NCBI GenBank assembly: GCA_947487205.1
Contig: CANKVU010000026.1
Location: 1 to 44,422, forward strand
Reading direction: 5' to 3'
Length of the DNA: 44,422 nt
Source: an uncultured Paracoccaceae bacterium
GTDB lineage: Bacteria > Pseudomonadota > Alphaproteobacteria > Rhodobacterales > Rhodobacteraceae
Under the pieces are notes generated by a model, which saw nothing but the letters and a program-made list of their open reading frames with translations, was not told the DNA's origin and searched no databases. Positions within the stretch are counted from its first letter, which is position 1, and each line of letters starts with the position of its first letter. Below, one piece after another: positions 23,854 to 31,957 of the stretch. The position numbers and the translations under genes were made by a program.

Positions 23854-24189
23854 ATGAAGAACTACGTCCAGCCCGGCAACACCCTCACCCTGACCGCGCC
23901 CTATGCCGTCGCCTCCGGCGATGGCCTGCTTGTCGGCTCCATCTTCGGCGTTGCGGCAGGCACCGCCGCCCTCGGCGAAAGCGTCGAGACCGCGCTCACC
24001 GGCGTCTTCGACGTCACCAAGATCGGCTCGCAGGCCTGGACCGCGGGTGCCAGGATCTACTGGGACGACACCAACAAGCGCACCACCAACGTGGCGACCT
24101 CGAACACCCTCATCGGCGTGGCCGTCGAGGCGGTGGCGAGCGGCGCGGGCGACACCATCGGCAGGGTGCGCCTGAACGCGACGTTCTGA
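23854..24189 (+). CDS. DUF2190 capsid decoration (cement) protein
   Basis: 111 residues from ATG 23854, with GAGGA upstream. MKNYVQPGNTLTLTAPYAVASGDGLLVG, a central SQAWTAGARIYWDD and a closing GAGDTIGRVRLNATF match DUF2190, a beta-rich family that binds the outside of the capsid and stabilises it, as lambda gpD does. Length is typical and the position directly after the capsid gene is usual. It overlaps the next start by one base. Confidence 0.85.
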   Translation: MKNYVQPGNTLTLTAPYAVASGDGLLVGSIFGVAAGTAALGESVETALTGVFDVTKIGSQAWTAGARIYWDDTNKRTTNVATSNTLIGVAVEAVASGAGDTIGRVRLNATF

Positions 24190-24500
24190 TGAACGCCTTC
24201 GCCGCCGCCGTCGGCGCGCTCTTTGCGGATCCGAACATCGGCCGGGATGCGATCTACACGCCCGAGGGCGGCGCGCCCGTTATGGTGCGCGTCGTCGCCC
24301 GGCGTGCCGATGCGATCACCGACTTCGGTGACGCGCGACTCTGGTCCGAGACCACTCGGATCGACCTGCGCGTCGCTGAAGTGGCGAACCCGCGTCCCGG
24401 CGACAGGTTCGAAATCGACGGCGACGCCTTCCTCATTCAAGGAGAGCCGGTCCGCGACCGTGAGCGGCTGGTCTGGACTGTCGATCTGAGGCCCGCGTGA
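24189..24500 (+). CDS. Phage head-tail joining protein
   Basis: 103 residues. The pattern GRDAIYTPEGGAPVMVRVVARR and PGDRFEIDGDAFLIQGEPVRDRERLVWTVDLRPA matches the small head-tail joining family (lambda gpFII-like, Phage_H_T_join), a beta-barrel that connects the finished head to the tail. Position after decoration protein and before tail genes fits. Joined to both neighbours by short overlaps. Confidence 0.75.
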   Translation: MNAFAAAVGALFADPNIGRDAIYTPEGGAPVMVRVVARRADAITDFGDARLWSETTRIDLRVAEVANPRPGDRFEIDGDAFLIQGEPVRDRERLVWTVDLRPA

Positions 24501-25123
24501 AACTGAAGCTCGACATCGATCCCGACATCGTCGCGATAATGGCGGCCGAGGTCGCAGCGGGCGAACGCGCCGTGACCGCCGCCATGCGCGAGGCCGGGAC
24601 CGGGTTGAAGTCGGCTTGGCGATTGCAGATCACCGGCGCGGGGCTCGGCACACGGCTCGCCAATTCGATCCGGAGCCAGACGTTTCCGAAATCGGGCGAA
24701 AGCCTGGACGCAGCCGCGCTGGTCTGGTCGAAGGCGCCGGTCATCGTCGGCGCGCATGACACCGGGCCGCTGATCCGTTCGAAAGACGGGTTCTGGCTGG
24801 CGATCCCACTGCCCGCGGCGGGCAAATCCCTGCGCGGCGGCCGGATCACGCCCGGCGAATGGGAACGGCGACGCGGGCTGCGCCTGCGCTTCGTCTATCG
24901 TCGCACCGGCCCGAGCCTGCTGGTCGCGGAGGGGCGGCTGAACACGAAGGGCCAGGCGGTCGTGTCGCGCTCGAAGACCGGACGCGGCAAGGTCACCGCG
25001 CCGATCTTCCTGCTGGTGCCGCAGGTGAAACTGCCGAAGCGGCTGGATCTGGCACGGGACGCAGACCGGGCGTTGGACAGCGTGCCGGGACTGATTGTGG
25101 CGAACTGGGTGGAAGCGAGATAG
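24497..25123 (+). CDS. DUF6441 family head-tail or tail protein
   Basis: 208 residues from GTG 24497, in a GTGA overlap with the joining gene. It matches the pattern of DUF6441 in alphaproteobacterial phages (TGLKSAWRLQITGAGLGTRLANSIRSQTFP; FWLAIPLPAAGKSLRGGRITPGEWERRRGL; FLLVPQVKLPKRLDL). The place is that of the minor tail or tail-completion protein of lambda-like phages (gpZ), which gives a likely role in joining head and tail. It ends head to head with the stop of the leftward antitoxin gene, with no base between. Confidence 0.7.
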   Translation: MKLKLDIDPDIVAIMAAEVAAGERAVTAAMREAGTGLKSAWRLQITGAGLGTRLANSIRSQTFPKSGESLDAAALVWSKAPVIVGAHDTGPLIRSKDGFWLAIPLPAAGKSLRGGRITPGEWERRRGLRLRFVYRRTGPSLLVAEGRLNTKGQAVVSRSKTGRGKVTAPIFLLVPQVKLPKRLDLARDADRALDSVPGLIVANWVEAR

Positions 25124-25504
25124 TCAGGCACGCGCGGCGGCCTGTTCATTGCCGCGTGCAGAACGGCGGCGGCGGGGTTCCTCGATCTCACCAAGACCCT
25201 CGAGCGCCACAGGAGCCTTGCCGGGAAACTCGACCATGAGCTTCAGGCTGCCCCCCATGGCCTGCACATAGCTTGAAAGCGTCGAGAGCAGCAGATCGCT
25301 CTGGCGCTCGTATTTCGCGACCGTCGCCTGCTGAATGCCGAGGGTTTGGGCCAGCTGGACCTGCGTCAGATCCTTGGCCTTCCTAAGCTCCTGAAGCGTC
25401 AGATATTCGGTGTGGAGGCGGTTGGCCTCGGCCTCGACGCCCGCGCGACGGGCCGGTTCGAGTGCGGCCAGCTTGTCCTTCAGGGTCCGTGCCATGGTCC
25501 TCAT
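25124..25504 (-). CDS. XRE-family antitoxin (HigA-like)
   Basis: 126 residues, leftward, in a four-base ATGA overlap with the upstream toxin gene (an ATG at 25495 is also possible). Residues about 35-90 hold a Cro/C1-type helix-turn-helix: LQELRKAKDLTQVQLAQTLGIQQATVAKYERQ. The C-terminal part is basic. Toxin-first order is typical of HigBA. It should neutralise the toxin and, through its helix-turn-helix, repress the shared promoter, where a perfect palindrome overlaps the -10 element. The pair interrupts the phage tail operon in the opposite direction. Confidence 0.82.
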   Translation of the reverse strand: MRTMARTLKDKLAALEPARRAGVEAEANRLHTEYLTLQELRKAKDLTQVQLAQTLGIQQATVAKYERQSDLLLSTLSSYVQAMGGSLKLMVEFPGKAPVALEGLGEIEEPRRRRSARGNEQAAARA

Positions 25505-25854
25505 CCTTTCCGTTTCGCCAGATGACGGTCAAACCGCTCATCGGCCCGGGCGATCAGCTGCTTGTAGAAGCGCTTCTCGCTGCCACCTGACTTGTCCCCG
25601 CCGACGAGCAGGATCGCCTGCCGGTCGGGATCGAATGCAAAAGCGACGCGCCACACGCCATCAGCGGCGTTGCATCGCAACTCCTTCATGTTCGCATGTT
25701 TCGACCCGGTCAGGGTGTCGGCATGCGGGCGACCGAGCGATGGCCCCTCGCGCTCCAGAAGAAGGGCGCGGGCGAGGATTGCGTCCTGCACCTCGGGCGG
25801 AAGTTCGTCGAACTCCGGCTCGAACTCCTCTGAAAACGAAACTGTCCACGGCAT
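25501..25854 (-). CDS. RelE/ParE-superfamily toxin (HigB / Gp49-like)
   Basis: 117 residues, leftward. It matches the Gp49-like branch of RelE toxins: WTVSFSEEFEPEFDELPPEVQDAILARALLLE, LGRPHADTLTGSKHANMKELR, then WRVAFAFDPDRQAILLVGGDKSG and EKRFYKQLI. HigB enzymes of this type cut mRNA on the ribosome using basic residues; candidates here are Arg and Lys in the last third. A near-consensus promoter lies just upstream. As a moron it could stabilise the prophage or act in abortive infection against other phages. Confidence 0.83.
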   Translation of the reverse strand: MPWTVSFSEEFEPEFDELPPEVQDAILARALLLEREGPSLGRPHADTLTGSKHANMKELRCNAADGVWRVAFAFDPDRQAILLVGGDKSGGSEKRFYKQLIARADERFDRHLAKRKG

Positions 25855-25874
25855 ACGGTCCTCATGTCTTGGAA

Positions 25875-25905
25875 GCTATATAGCCTCGAAGCACTAATTT
25901 TGCAA
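25875..25905 (-). promoter_or_regulatory. Toxin-antitoxin promoter with operator palindrome
   Basis: On the minus strand TTGCAA (25905-25900) and TATATA (25882-25877) are separated by exactly 17 bases, a good sigma-70 promoter about 25 bases before the toxin start. The perfect palindrome GCTATATAGC (25875-25884) covers the -10 element, where the antitoxin would bind to repress. The promoter is more A+T-rich than anything nearby. Confidence 0.7.
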
Positions 25906-25929
25906 TAACGGTCCGAAGCGCACCCCCAC

Positions 25930-26349
25930 ATGCCCACCCCCCGCGAAACCATCCTAACCGCGCTGCACGCGCGGCTTTCGGCGTTGCCCGCCACCGCCCT
26001 GCGTGGCGAGGTGCTGCCCGAGCGCGTGCCAACCGAGGGCCTGTTGATCCTGCGCGATGGCGAGCCGGGGGAGCCGGAGGTGACGCTGTCGCCGCTGCGC
26101 TATCACTACCAGCACCGCGCCGAGATCGAGGCTGTCGTGCAGGGCACCGCCCGTGACCCCGCCTTCGACACGCTGACCGCCAGCATCGGCGCGGCGCTCG
26201 CCGCCGACCGCACGCTGGGCGGGCTCTGCGACTGGGTCGAGGCGGAAGCGCCGAGGCCGGTCGATCTGCCGGTCGAGGGCGCGGCCAGCCTGAAGGCCGC
26301 CGTGATCGCGGTGGTGCTGCACTATTCCACGGCCGATCCGCTCGGCTGA
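25930..26349 (+). CDS. Tail terminator-like protein
   Basis: 139 residues. The start TPRETILTALHARLSAL, the strand VPTEGLLILRDGEPGEPEVTLSPLRYHYQHRAEIEAVVQ, and the closing ASLKAAVIAVVLHYSTADPLG resemble the minor tail / tail terminator (gpU-like) proteins of alphaproteobacterial phages. Such proteins cap the tail tube and fix its length. It restarts the late operon after the toxin-antitoxin insertion and lies just before the tube gene, the expected place. Confidence 0.7.
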   Translation: MPTPRETILTALHARLSALPATALRGEVLPERVPTEGLLILRDGEPGEPEVTLSPLRYHYQHRAEIEAVVQGTARDPAFDTLTASIGAALAADRTLGGLCDWVEAEAPRPVDLPVEGAASLKAAVIAVVLHYSTADPLG

Positions 26350-26372
26350 CCCGACAACCCGAGGAGAACACC

Positions 26373-27314
26373 ATGGCACGAGCCCAGGGGGCGCGGGCGC
26401 TGATGGCGCTTGCGTTCGAGACGACCTATGGAACGCCGCCCGCCAGCGGCTTCACCCGCATGCCTTTCGCCAGCACCTCGCTCGGCGCGGAGCAACCGCT
26501 GCTGAACTCGGAGTTGCTGGGCTATGGCCGCGATCCGTTGGCGCCGATCAAGGACGCGGTGACGGCGGACGGCGACGTCGTGGTACCGCTCGACGCCGAG
26601 GCCTTCGGGTTCTGGCTCAAGGCGGCCTTCGGGACACCCACCACCACAGGTGTGGAGGCGCCCTACACCCACGAGTTTCAGTCGGGGTCCTGGACGCTGC
26701 CCAGCGTGTCGATCGAGACCGGCATGCCGGAGGTGCCGCGCTACGCGATGTACTCCGGATGCGTGCTCGACCAGATCAGCTGGCAGATGCAGCGCTCGGG
26801 GTTGCTGACCGCGACGGCGCGGCTGGTCGCGCAGGGCGAGACGGTGGGCACGAGTTCTGGCGCCGACACACCCGCCGCGCTGGAGCTGAAGCGCTTCGGC
26901 CATTTCAACGGGGCGATCACCCGCAACGGCACGGCGCTCGGCAACGTGGTCTCGGCCGAGATCACCTATGCCAACAACCTCGACCGGATCGAGACCATCC
27001 GCTCGGACGGGCGCATCGACGGGGCGGACCCGTCCATCGCGGCGCTGACCGGCCGGATCGAGATCCGCTTCGCCGACCAGACGCTGGTGACGCAGGCGAT
27101 CAACGGCGAGGCCTGCGAGATGGAATTCGCCTACGTCCTGCCGTCCGGCGAGAGCTTCACCTTCACCGTGCACGCCGTCTACCTGCCGCGTCCGCGGATC
27201 GAGATTTCCGGTCCGCAGGGCGTGCAGGCCACCTTCGACTGGCAGGCCGCCCGCGACAGCGTCGTCGGCCGGATGTGCACCGCCACCCTCGTGAACGACG
27301 TGGAGAGTTACTGA
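26373..27314 (+). CDS. Major tail tube protein
   Basis: 313 residues, with AGGAG before the ATG. Pattern of phage tail tube proteins: ALAFETTYGTPPASGFTRMPF at the start, LDAEAFGFWLKAAFG, HEFQSGSWTLPSVSIETGMPEVPRY, YANNLDRIETIRSDGRIDGADP and an ITSPQ-like end. Such proteins form stacked hexamers through which DNA passes. The size and the absence of sheath genes point to a non-contractile, siphovirus-like tail. Its TGA overlaps the next ATG. Confidence 0.85.
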   Translation: MARAQGARALMALAFETTYGTPPASGFTRMPFASTSLGAEQPLLNSELLGYGRDPLAPIKDAVTADGDVVVPLDAEAFGFWLKAAFGTPTTTGVEAPYTHEFQSGSWTLPSVSIETGMPEVPRYAMYSGCVLDQISWQMQRSGLLTATARLVAQGETVGTSSGADTPAALELKRFGHFNGAITRNGTALGNVVSAEITYANNLDRIETIRSDGRIDGADPSIAALTGRIEIRFADQTLVTQAINGEACEMEFAYVLPSGESFTFTVHAVYLPRPRIEISGPQGVQATFDWQAARDSVVGRMCTATLVNDVESY

Positions 27315-27751
27315 TGCTGACGCTCGACCTGACCAACGCGCCGCGCTGGCATGACCTCGCGCCCGGCGTCCGGGTGCAGCTGCGCCCGCTGACCACGGCG
27401 CTGATGGTGGCGACGCGCAGCGACCCCGAAGTGGAGGCGGTCCCCGAGGAGGCCTCGGACGAGGAGCGCGCCGTCGCCTTCGCCAAGGCTCTCGCTCGCC
27501 GCGCGGTGCTCGCCTGGGAGGGCATCGGCGACGCCGACGGCAAGCCGATCGATCCCAGCCCGGATGCCATCGACGCGCTGCTCGATGTCTGGCCGATCTT
27601 CGAGGCCTTCCAGCTGACCTATGTCTCGAAGGGCCTGCTACTGGAACAGGAAAAAAACGCCTCCGCGCTCTCGCCGAATGGTCCTTCAGCGGGGGCGAGC
27701 GATACTGCGAAGCCTGCCAAACGACGTGCCCGGACTGCCCGGCGCGGCTGA
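27314..27751 (+). CDS. Tail assembly chaperone, short (zero-frame) product
   Basis: 145 residues from ATG 27314. LTLDLTNAPRWHDLAPGVRVQLRPLTTALM, a helical middle, and IDALLDVWPIFEAFQLTYVSKGLLLEQEK look like the gpG-type chaperone of lambda-like tails. After the slippery site the zero frame continues for 30 codons of low-complexity sequence ending KRRARTARRG. The chaperone binds the tape measure and recruits tube subunits. A minority of ribosomes should shift at 27652-27658 to make the longer form. Confidence 0.75.
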   Translation: MLTLDLTNAPRWHDLAPGVRVQLRPLTTALMVATRSDPEVEAVPEEASDEERAVAFAKALARRAVLAWEGIGDADGKPIDPSPDAIDALLDVWPIFEAFQLTYVSKGLLLEQEKNASALSPNGPSAGASDTAKPAKRRARTARRG

Positions 27752-27978
27752 ACCGGCCGGAAACGCCGGAGGGCTGGCAGGTCTGGGACCTGGTCGGCCG
27801 CCTCGGCGGCCAGCTGCGCGTGCTGCCGGGCGCGGTGATCGGCTGGGACATGTCGGCGGCGCTGGCGCTCGGTGAAGCCCTAAGCGTGCCGCCCGTCGTC
27901 ATGGCCGAACTGCTGCCCGTCATCGAAGCAGTGATGGTGGCCAAGCTCAACGAACAGATGGATCACTCCCATGGCTGA
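27314..27978 (+). CDS. Tail assembly chaperone, frameshifted long form (27314-27658 + 27658-27978)
   Basis: About 221 residues: 115 in frame zero, then 106 in the -1 frame. The extension has a four-Cys cluster (CEACQTTCPDCP), probably zinc-binding, then GWQVWDLVGRLGGQLRVLPGAVIGWDMSAALALG and LLPVIEAVMVAKLNEQ, resembling a phage family I believe is DUF7697. In lambda, gpG and gpGT are made the same way; the T extension binds tube protein while G binds tape measure. Here the zinc-finger extension should take the T role. It overlaps the tape-measure start by eight bases. Confidence 0.75.
27652..27658 (+). promoter_or_regulatory. Programmed -1 frameshift site A-AAA-AAC
   Basis: In the frame of the gene from 27314 the codons are GAA AAA AAC, so A-AAA-AAC is in perfect X-XXY-YYZ phase. 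Slipping back one base leads straight into an open frame that ends at 27978 and has no start codon of its own. A possible stimulating stem (CTCGCC 27670-27675 with GGCGAG 27694-27699) lies 11 bases downstream. Confidence 0.85.
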
Positions 27979-30388
27979 GAAGAGGGTCAGCGTCCGCCTC
28001 GCGGCCGTGGGCGGACGGCAGGTGCGCGCCGAACTGGAAGGTGTCGGCGAGGCCGGATCGCGCGGCTTCGGGCGGCTTAGCCGCGAGATGGAAGCGGCCA
28101 ACGCCCGGCTCGCGGCCTTCTCACGGCGGGTGCGTGTGGCCGCCGCTGCCGCAGTTGCCGCCGCGACCGCCGCTGGCGTGGCGATGATCCGGTCCGGCCT
28201 CCAGACGGTCGATGCGCAGGCCAAGCTTGCCCAGTCCCTCGGCACCACCGTCGCCTCGATCCAGACGCTCGAGCGGGCGGGCGAACTGGCTGGTGTGTCC
28301 ATGTCCGGCATCGAGCAGGCGACGAAGGATCTGACGCGCCGTCTCAGCCAGGCGGCGGCCGGGACCGGTCCTGCCGCTGACGCACTGGACCGGCTGGGGC
28401 TTTCGGCCAACGACCTGATCGCCCTGCCGTTGGACCAGCGGGTCGGCGCGATCAATGCGGCCATCGAGAGCTTCGTGCCCGCCGCAGAACGGGCCGCCGT
28501 GGCGGGGCAGCTCTTCGGCGAGGAAGGCTCCATCGCCATGTCGCGCATCGACACCGCGACGCTGCGCCAGGCGACCGAGGACGTGCTTGCCTTCGGAGTT
28601 GTCGTCTCCGAACAGGACGCCGACCAGATCGAGCGGACGAACGATGCCATCTCCCGGCTTGGGTTGATCTGGCGCGGGCTGTCGAACCAGCTCGCGGTCG
28701 CCGCGGCGCCTGCGCTCGAGGCCGTCGCCAACACCATGGCTGCGGTCGCGAGCCGCACCGGCCCGCTCGGCATCGCGATCCGCGGTCTCTTCGACAACAT
28801 CGGTCGCCTGACCACCTATGCCGCGACCTTCGCCGCCTTCCTCGCGGGCCGCTGGGTCGCGGGGATGGCCGCTGCCGCCCTGTCTGTGCGCGGCCTTGCC
28901 ACGGCGCTGGTCGTCCTGCGTGGGGCGCTCATCCGCACCGGCATCGGCGCACTCATCGTCGGCGCGGGCGAGCTCGTCTACCAGTTTACCCGGCTCGTCT
29001 CCGGCGCTGGCGGCTTCGGCGAAGCGATGTCGCTCCTGAAGGACCTCGCCGTCGAGGTCTGGGAGCGGATCCGCATGGGCGCCGCTGCGGCCGGGGCCGC
29101 GGCAACGGCAATGTTCTTCGAGCTGAAGGCGGACGCCGCCTCCGGAATGCAGAGCGCCATCGAGAGCGTCGTCGGATTCGGCAACACCGCCGCGAACACC
29201 TTCGAGGGCGCGTACGAGGCAATCAAGGCGATCTGGGGCCTGCTGCCCGCCGCCATCGGCGATCTGGCGTTCCAGGCGGCCAACAGCCTGGTCGACGGCG
29301 TCGAGGCGATGCTGAACGGCGTGGTCTCGCGCATCAACGGCTTCATCGCCGGCATCAACCAGGGGCTGGAAGCCCTCGGGTCGGAGCGACGCATCTCGCT
29401 GGTGCCCGATCTCGACCTTGGCGAGATCGAGAACCACTTCGAGGGTGCAGCCAGTGCCGCCACCACGGCGGCGCAGGCGGCGTTCGACCGGGCCTTCGAG
29501 GACAACCCGCTCACCGCGCCCGATCTCGGTCTGACCGAGGCGGCGAACCGCGCGCTCGAGTCCGCGAACCTCTATCGCGGGGCCGCGCGCGATCTGGCCG
29601 AAGGGGCCCGCGCGCCACTCGAAAGCTGGCAGGCGCTGCGCGATGCCGTGCGCGGCACCGACGAGGCCAGTGCCGATGCGCTGACCGAGGCCACCGGCGC
29701 GGCCGAGCGGCTGGAGACGGCGCTCGGCGATGCCGGGCGCGCCGCAACAGGTGCAGGCGCGTCGGCCGGAGCCGCCGCCGCTGCAGCGGAGCCCGCGACC
29801 GAGGCCGCTGTCACCGGGTGGCAGGCGGTCACGGCAGCGCTGTCGGATTACGCCAGCAAGGCCCGCGACATCGGTGGCGACATCGGCCAGAGCCTCGTCG
29901 GCGCCTTCCAGTCGGCGGAGAACGCGGTCGGTGAGTTCGTGAAGACCGGCAAGCTGAACTTCCGCGATCTCGTCACCTCGCTGCTGGCCGATCTCGCCCA
30001 GCTCGCGGCGCGGCGGTTCATCCTCGGGCCGATCGCAAATGCGCTCTCTGGCGTATTCTCCGGTGCTGGCGGCATCTTCGCGAACGTCCTGCATGCGGGC
30101 GGGATGGTCGGGTCGGCTGGGCCCTTACGAATGGTGCCGGCCATGGCCTTCGCCGCCGCGCCGCGGATGCATGGCGGCGGCATGGCCGGGCTTCGCCATG
30201 ACGAGGTGCCCGCGATCCTCCAGCGGGGCGAGCGGGTGCTGTCGCGGCGCGAGGCGCAGAGCTACGGCGCGGGCGGCGGCGTCAACGTCACCATCATGGC
30301 CCGCGACGCCGAGAGCTTCCGTCAGTCGAGGACGCAGGTGGCGGCCGACATTGCCCGCGCGGTATCGCTCGGGCGGAGGGGCATGTGA
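27971..30388 (+). CDS. Tail tape measure protein
   Basis: 805 residues, the second longest late gene. Charged N-terminal helices (EAGSRGFGRLSREMEAANARLAAFSRRVRVA) are followed by Ala-rich hydrophobic stretches, several possible membrane-inserting segments (about 295-340), and a lambda-type C-terminal domain (GEFVKTGKLNFRDLVTSLLADLAQLAARRFILGPIANAL). The end (MHGGGMAGLRHDEVPAILQRGERVLSRREAQ) is typical of tape measures. It sets tail length and helps DNA cross the membrane. Length predicts a tail of roughly 120 nm by the usual rule of 1.5 angstrom per residue. Confidence 0.9.
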   Translation: MAEKRVSVRLAAVGGRQVRAELEGVGEAGSRGFGRLSREMEAANARLAAFSRRVRVAAAAAVAAATAAGVAMIRSGLQTVDAQAKLAQSLGTTVASIQTLERAGELAGVSMSGIEQATKDLTRRLSQAAAGTGPAADALDRLGLSANDLIALPLDQRVGAINAAIESFVPAAERAAVAGQLFGEEGSIAMSRIDTATLRQATEDVLAFGVVVSEQDADQIERTNDAISRLGLIWRGLSNQLAVAAAPALEAVANTMAAVASRTGPLGIAIRGLFDNIGRLTTYAATFAAFLAGRWVAGMAAAALSVRGLATALVVLRGALIRTGIGALIVGAGELVYQFTRLVSGAGGFGEAMSLLKDLAVEVWERIRMGAAAAGAAATAMFFELKADAASGMQSAIESVVGFGNTAANTFEGAYEAIKAIWGLLPAAIGDLAFQAANSLVDGVEAMLNGVVSRINGFIAGINQGLEALGSERRISLVPDLDLGEIENHFEGAASAATTAAQAAFDRAFEDNPLTAPDLGLTEAANRALESANLYRGAARDLAEGARAPLESWQALRDAVRGTDEASADALTEATGAAERLETALGDAGRAATGAGASAGAAAAAAEPATEAAVTGWQAVTAALSDYASKARDIGGDIGQSLVGAFQSAENAVGEFVKTGKLNFRDLVTSLLADLAQLAARRFILGPIANALSGVFSGAGGIFANVLHAGGMVGSAGPLRMVPAMAFAAAPRMHGGGMAGLRHDEVPAILQRGERVLSRREAQSYGAGGGVNVTIMARDAESFRQSRTQVAADIARAVSLGRRGM

Positions 30389-30449
30389 GTGCGACCCGGC
30401 AAGTGGGAACCGGTTGCTGGGGCCAGAGCACGAACCAAGGAGAAACTTG

Positions 30450-31076
30450 ATGGCGTTCCATGATGTCCGGTTTCCCGACAACATCAGCCGCGGTGCGCGC
30501 GGTGGACCGGAACGGCGCACGCAGATCGTCGAGCTCGCCTCGGGCGACGAGGAACGCGACGCCAGCTGGGCCAACTCGCGCCGCCGCTACGACGTCGCCT
30601 ACGGCATCCGCCGCGCCGACGATCTGGCCGCCGTCGTCGCCTTCTTCGAGGCGCGCAACGGGCGGCTGCACGGCTTCCGGTTCAAGGACTGGGGCGACCA
30701 CAAGTCCTGTCTGCCTTCGGGCACAACAGCGCCGACCGATCAGGCGATTGGCACCGGCGACGGCGCGAAGACCGCCTTCCAGCTGGTGAAGCACTACACC
30801 TCGGGCGCGCAATTCTGGACACGCGCCATCGCCAAGCCGGTGGCGGGCAGCGTGCGCATCGCCCTCGGCGGGGTCGAGCAGCTCTCCGGCTGGTCGGTCG
30901 ACACCGCCACCGGCATCGTCACCTTCAGCGCCGCGCCGGGCGCTGGCGTCACGATCACCGCGGGCTTCGAGTTCGACGTGCCGGTCCGCTTCGACACCGA
31001 CGTGCTCGATGTGACGCTCGACCTCGAGCGGCTCGGCTCCATCACCTCCATTCCACTTCTGGAACTGCGCCGATGA
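30450..31076 (+). CDS. DUF2460 distal tail protein (GTA gp12-like)
   Basis: 208 residues from ATG 30450, with AAGGAG upstream. FHDVRFPDNISRGARGGPERRTQIVELASG, then WANSRRRYDVAYGIR, RNGRLHGFRFKDWGDHKSC and DLERLGSITSIPLLELR match DUF2460, the counterpart of gene 12 of the Rhodobacter gene transfer agent. It forms the distal tail ring that links the tube to the baseplate hub. Four-base overlap with the next gene. Confidence 0.9.
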   Translation: MAFHDVRFPDNISRGARGGPERRTQIVELASGDEERDASWANSRRRYDVAYGIRRADDLAAVVAFFEARNGRLHGFRFKDWGDHKSCLPSGTTAPTDQAIGTGDGAKTAFQLVKHYTSGAQFWTRAIAKPVAGSVRIALGGVEQLSGWSVDTATGIVTFSAAPGAGVTITAGFEFDVPVRFDTDVLDVTLDLERLGSITSIPLLELRR

Positions 31077-31957
31077 AGACCTTCGCTCCTGCCTTGCAGG
31101 CCCATCTCGACGAGGGCACGACGACGCTCGCCTGGTGCTGGCGGATCACGCGCGCCGACGCCGTGAGCTTCGGCTTCACCGACCACGACCGAACGCTCAG
31201 CTTCGACGGGACGGATTTCGAGCCCGAGAGCGGGCTGACAGCCTCCGAGGTGCGCTCGGGCTCGGACCTCTCAGTCGATGCGCAGGACGCCGAGGGCGTG
31301 CTGACCTCGGACCGCATCACCGAGACCGACATCCTCGACGGCCGCTGGGACAACGCGGAGGTGGAGGTCTGGCGTGTGAACTGGGCCGATCCGAGCCAGC
31401 GCGTGTTGATGCGGCGTGGCGCCATCGGCCAGATCCGGCGTGGGCGTCTGGCCTTCGTCGCGGAGGTCCGTTCGCTCGCCCATGTGCTCGGCCAGACGGT
31501 CGGGCGGACGTTCCAGGCGACCTGTGATGCCGCGCTCGGCGACGCGCGCTGCGGCGTCAATCTGGAGGACCCGGCCTTCAAGGGCACGGGCACCGTCATC
31601 GACATGCTGCGCGACCGGGCCTTCACCGCCTCGGGCCTCGGCGGTTTCGCCTCCGGCTGGTTCACCTTCGGCACGCTCGAATGGACCAACGGCGCAAACG
31701 CGGGGCGTATGACGGAAGTGCTGGGCCATGAGGTCACGGACGGCGTGGCGATCCTGACCCTGCTCGAAGCGCCGGTGCGCGCGATCGCCGAGGGCGACGG
31801 CTTCACGATCCGGGCGGGCTGCGACAAGCGCATGGAGACCTGTGGCGCGAAGTTCGCCAACACCGCAAACTTCCGCGGCTTCCCGCATATCCCCGGCCAG
31901 GACGTGGTGCTGCGCTATGCCACGAAGGACGGCGGTCATGACGGAGGCGTGCTGTGA
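31073..31957 (+). CDS. DUF2163 tail hub protein (GTA gp13-like)
   Basis: 294 residues. AHLDEGTTTLAWCWRITRADAVSFGFTDHDRTLSF, the SGLTASEVRSGSDLSVD segment and a C-terminal four-Cys region (CDAALGDARC earlier, GCDKRMETCGAKFANTANFRGFPHIPGQD later) are characteristic of DUF2163 and its C-terminal domain. In the gene transfer agent this is gp13, a hub protein that holds an iron-sulfur cluster. Translationally coupled on both sides by ATGA/GTGA overlaps. Confidence 0.9.
   Translation: MKTFAPALQAHLDEGTTTLAWCWRITRADAVSFGFTDHDRTLSFDGTDFEPESGLTASEVRSGSDLSVDAQDAEGVLTSDRITETDILDGRWDNAEVEVWRVNWADPSQRVLMRRGAIGQIRRGRLAFVAEVRSLAHVLGQTVGRTFQATCDAALGDARCGVNLEDPAFKGTGTVIDMLRDRAFTASGLGGFASGWFTFGTLEWTNGANAGRMTEVLGHEVTDGVAILTLLEAPVRAIAEGDGFTIRAGCDKRMETCGAKFANTANFRGFPHIPGQDVVLRYATKDGGHDGGVL

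Noticed and set aside
27621-27875. 84-codon frame starting MSRRACYW over the chaperone frameshift
   Set aside because: It is in the third frame and Arg/Pro-rich; the zero and -1 frames explain the region.
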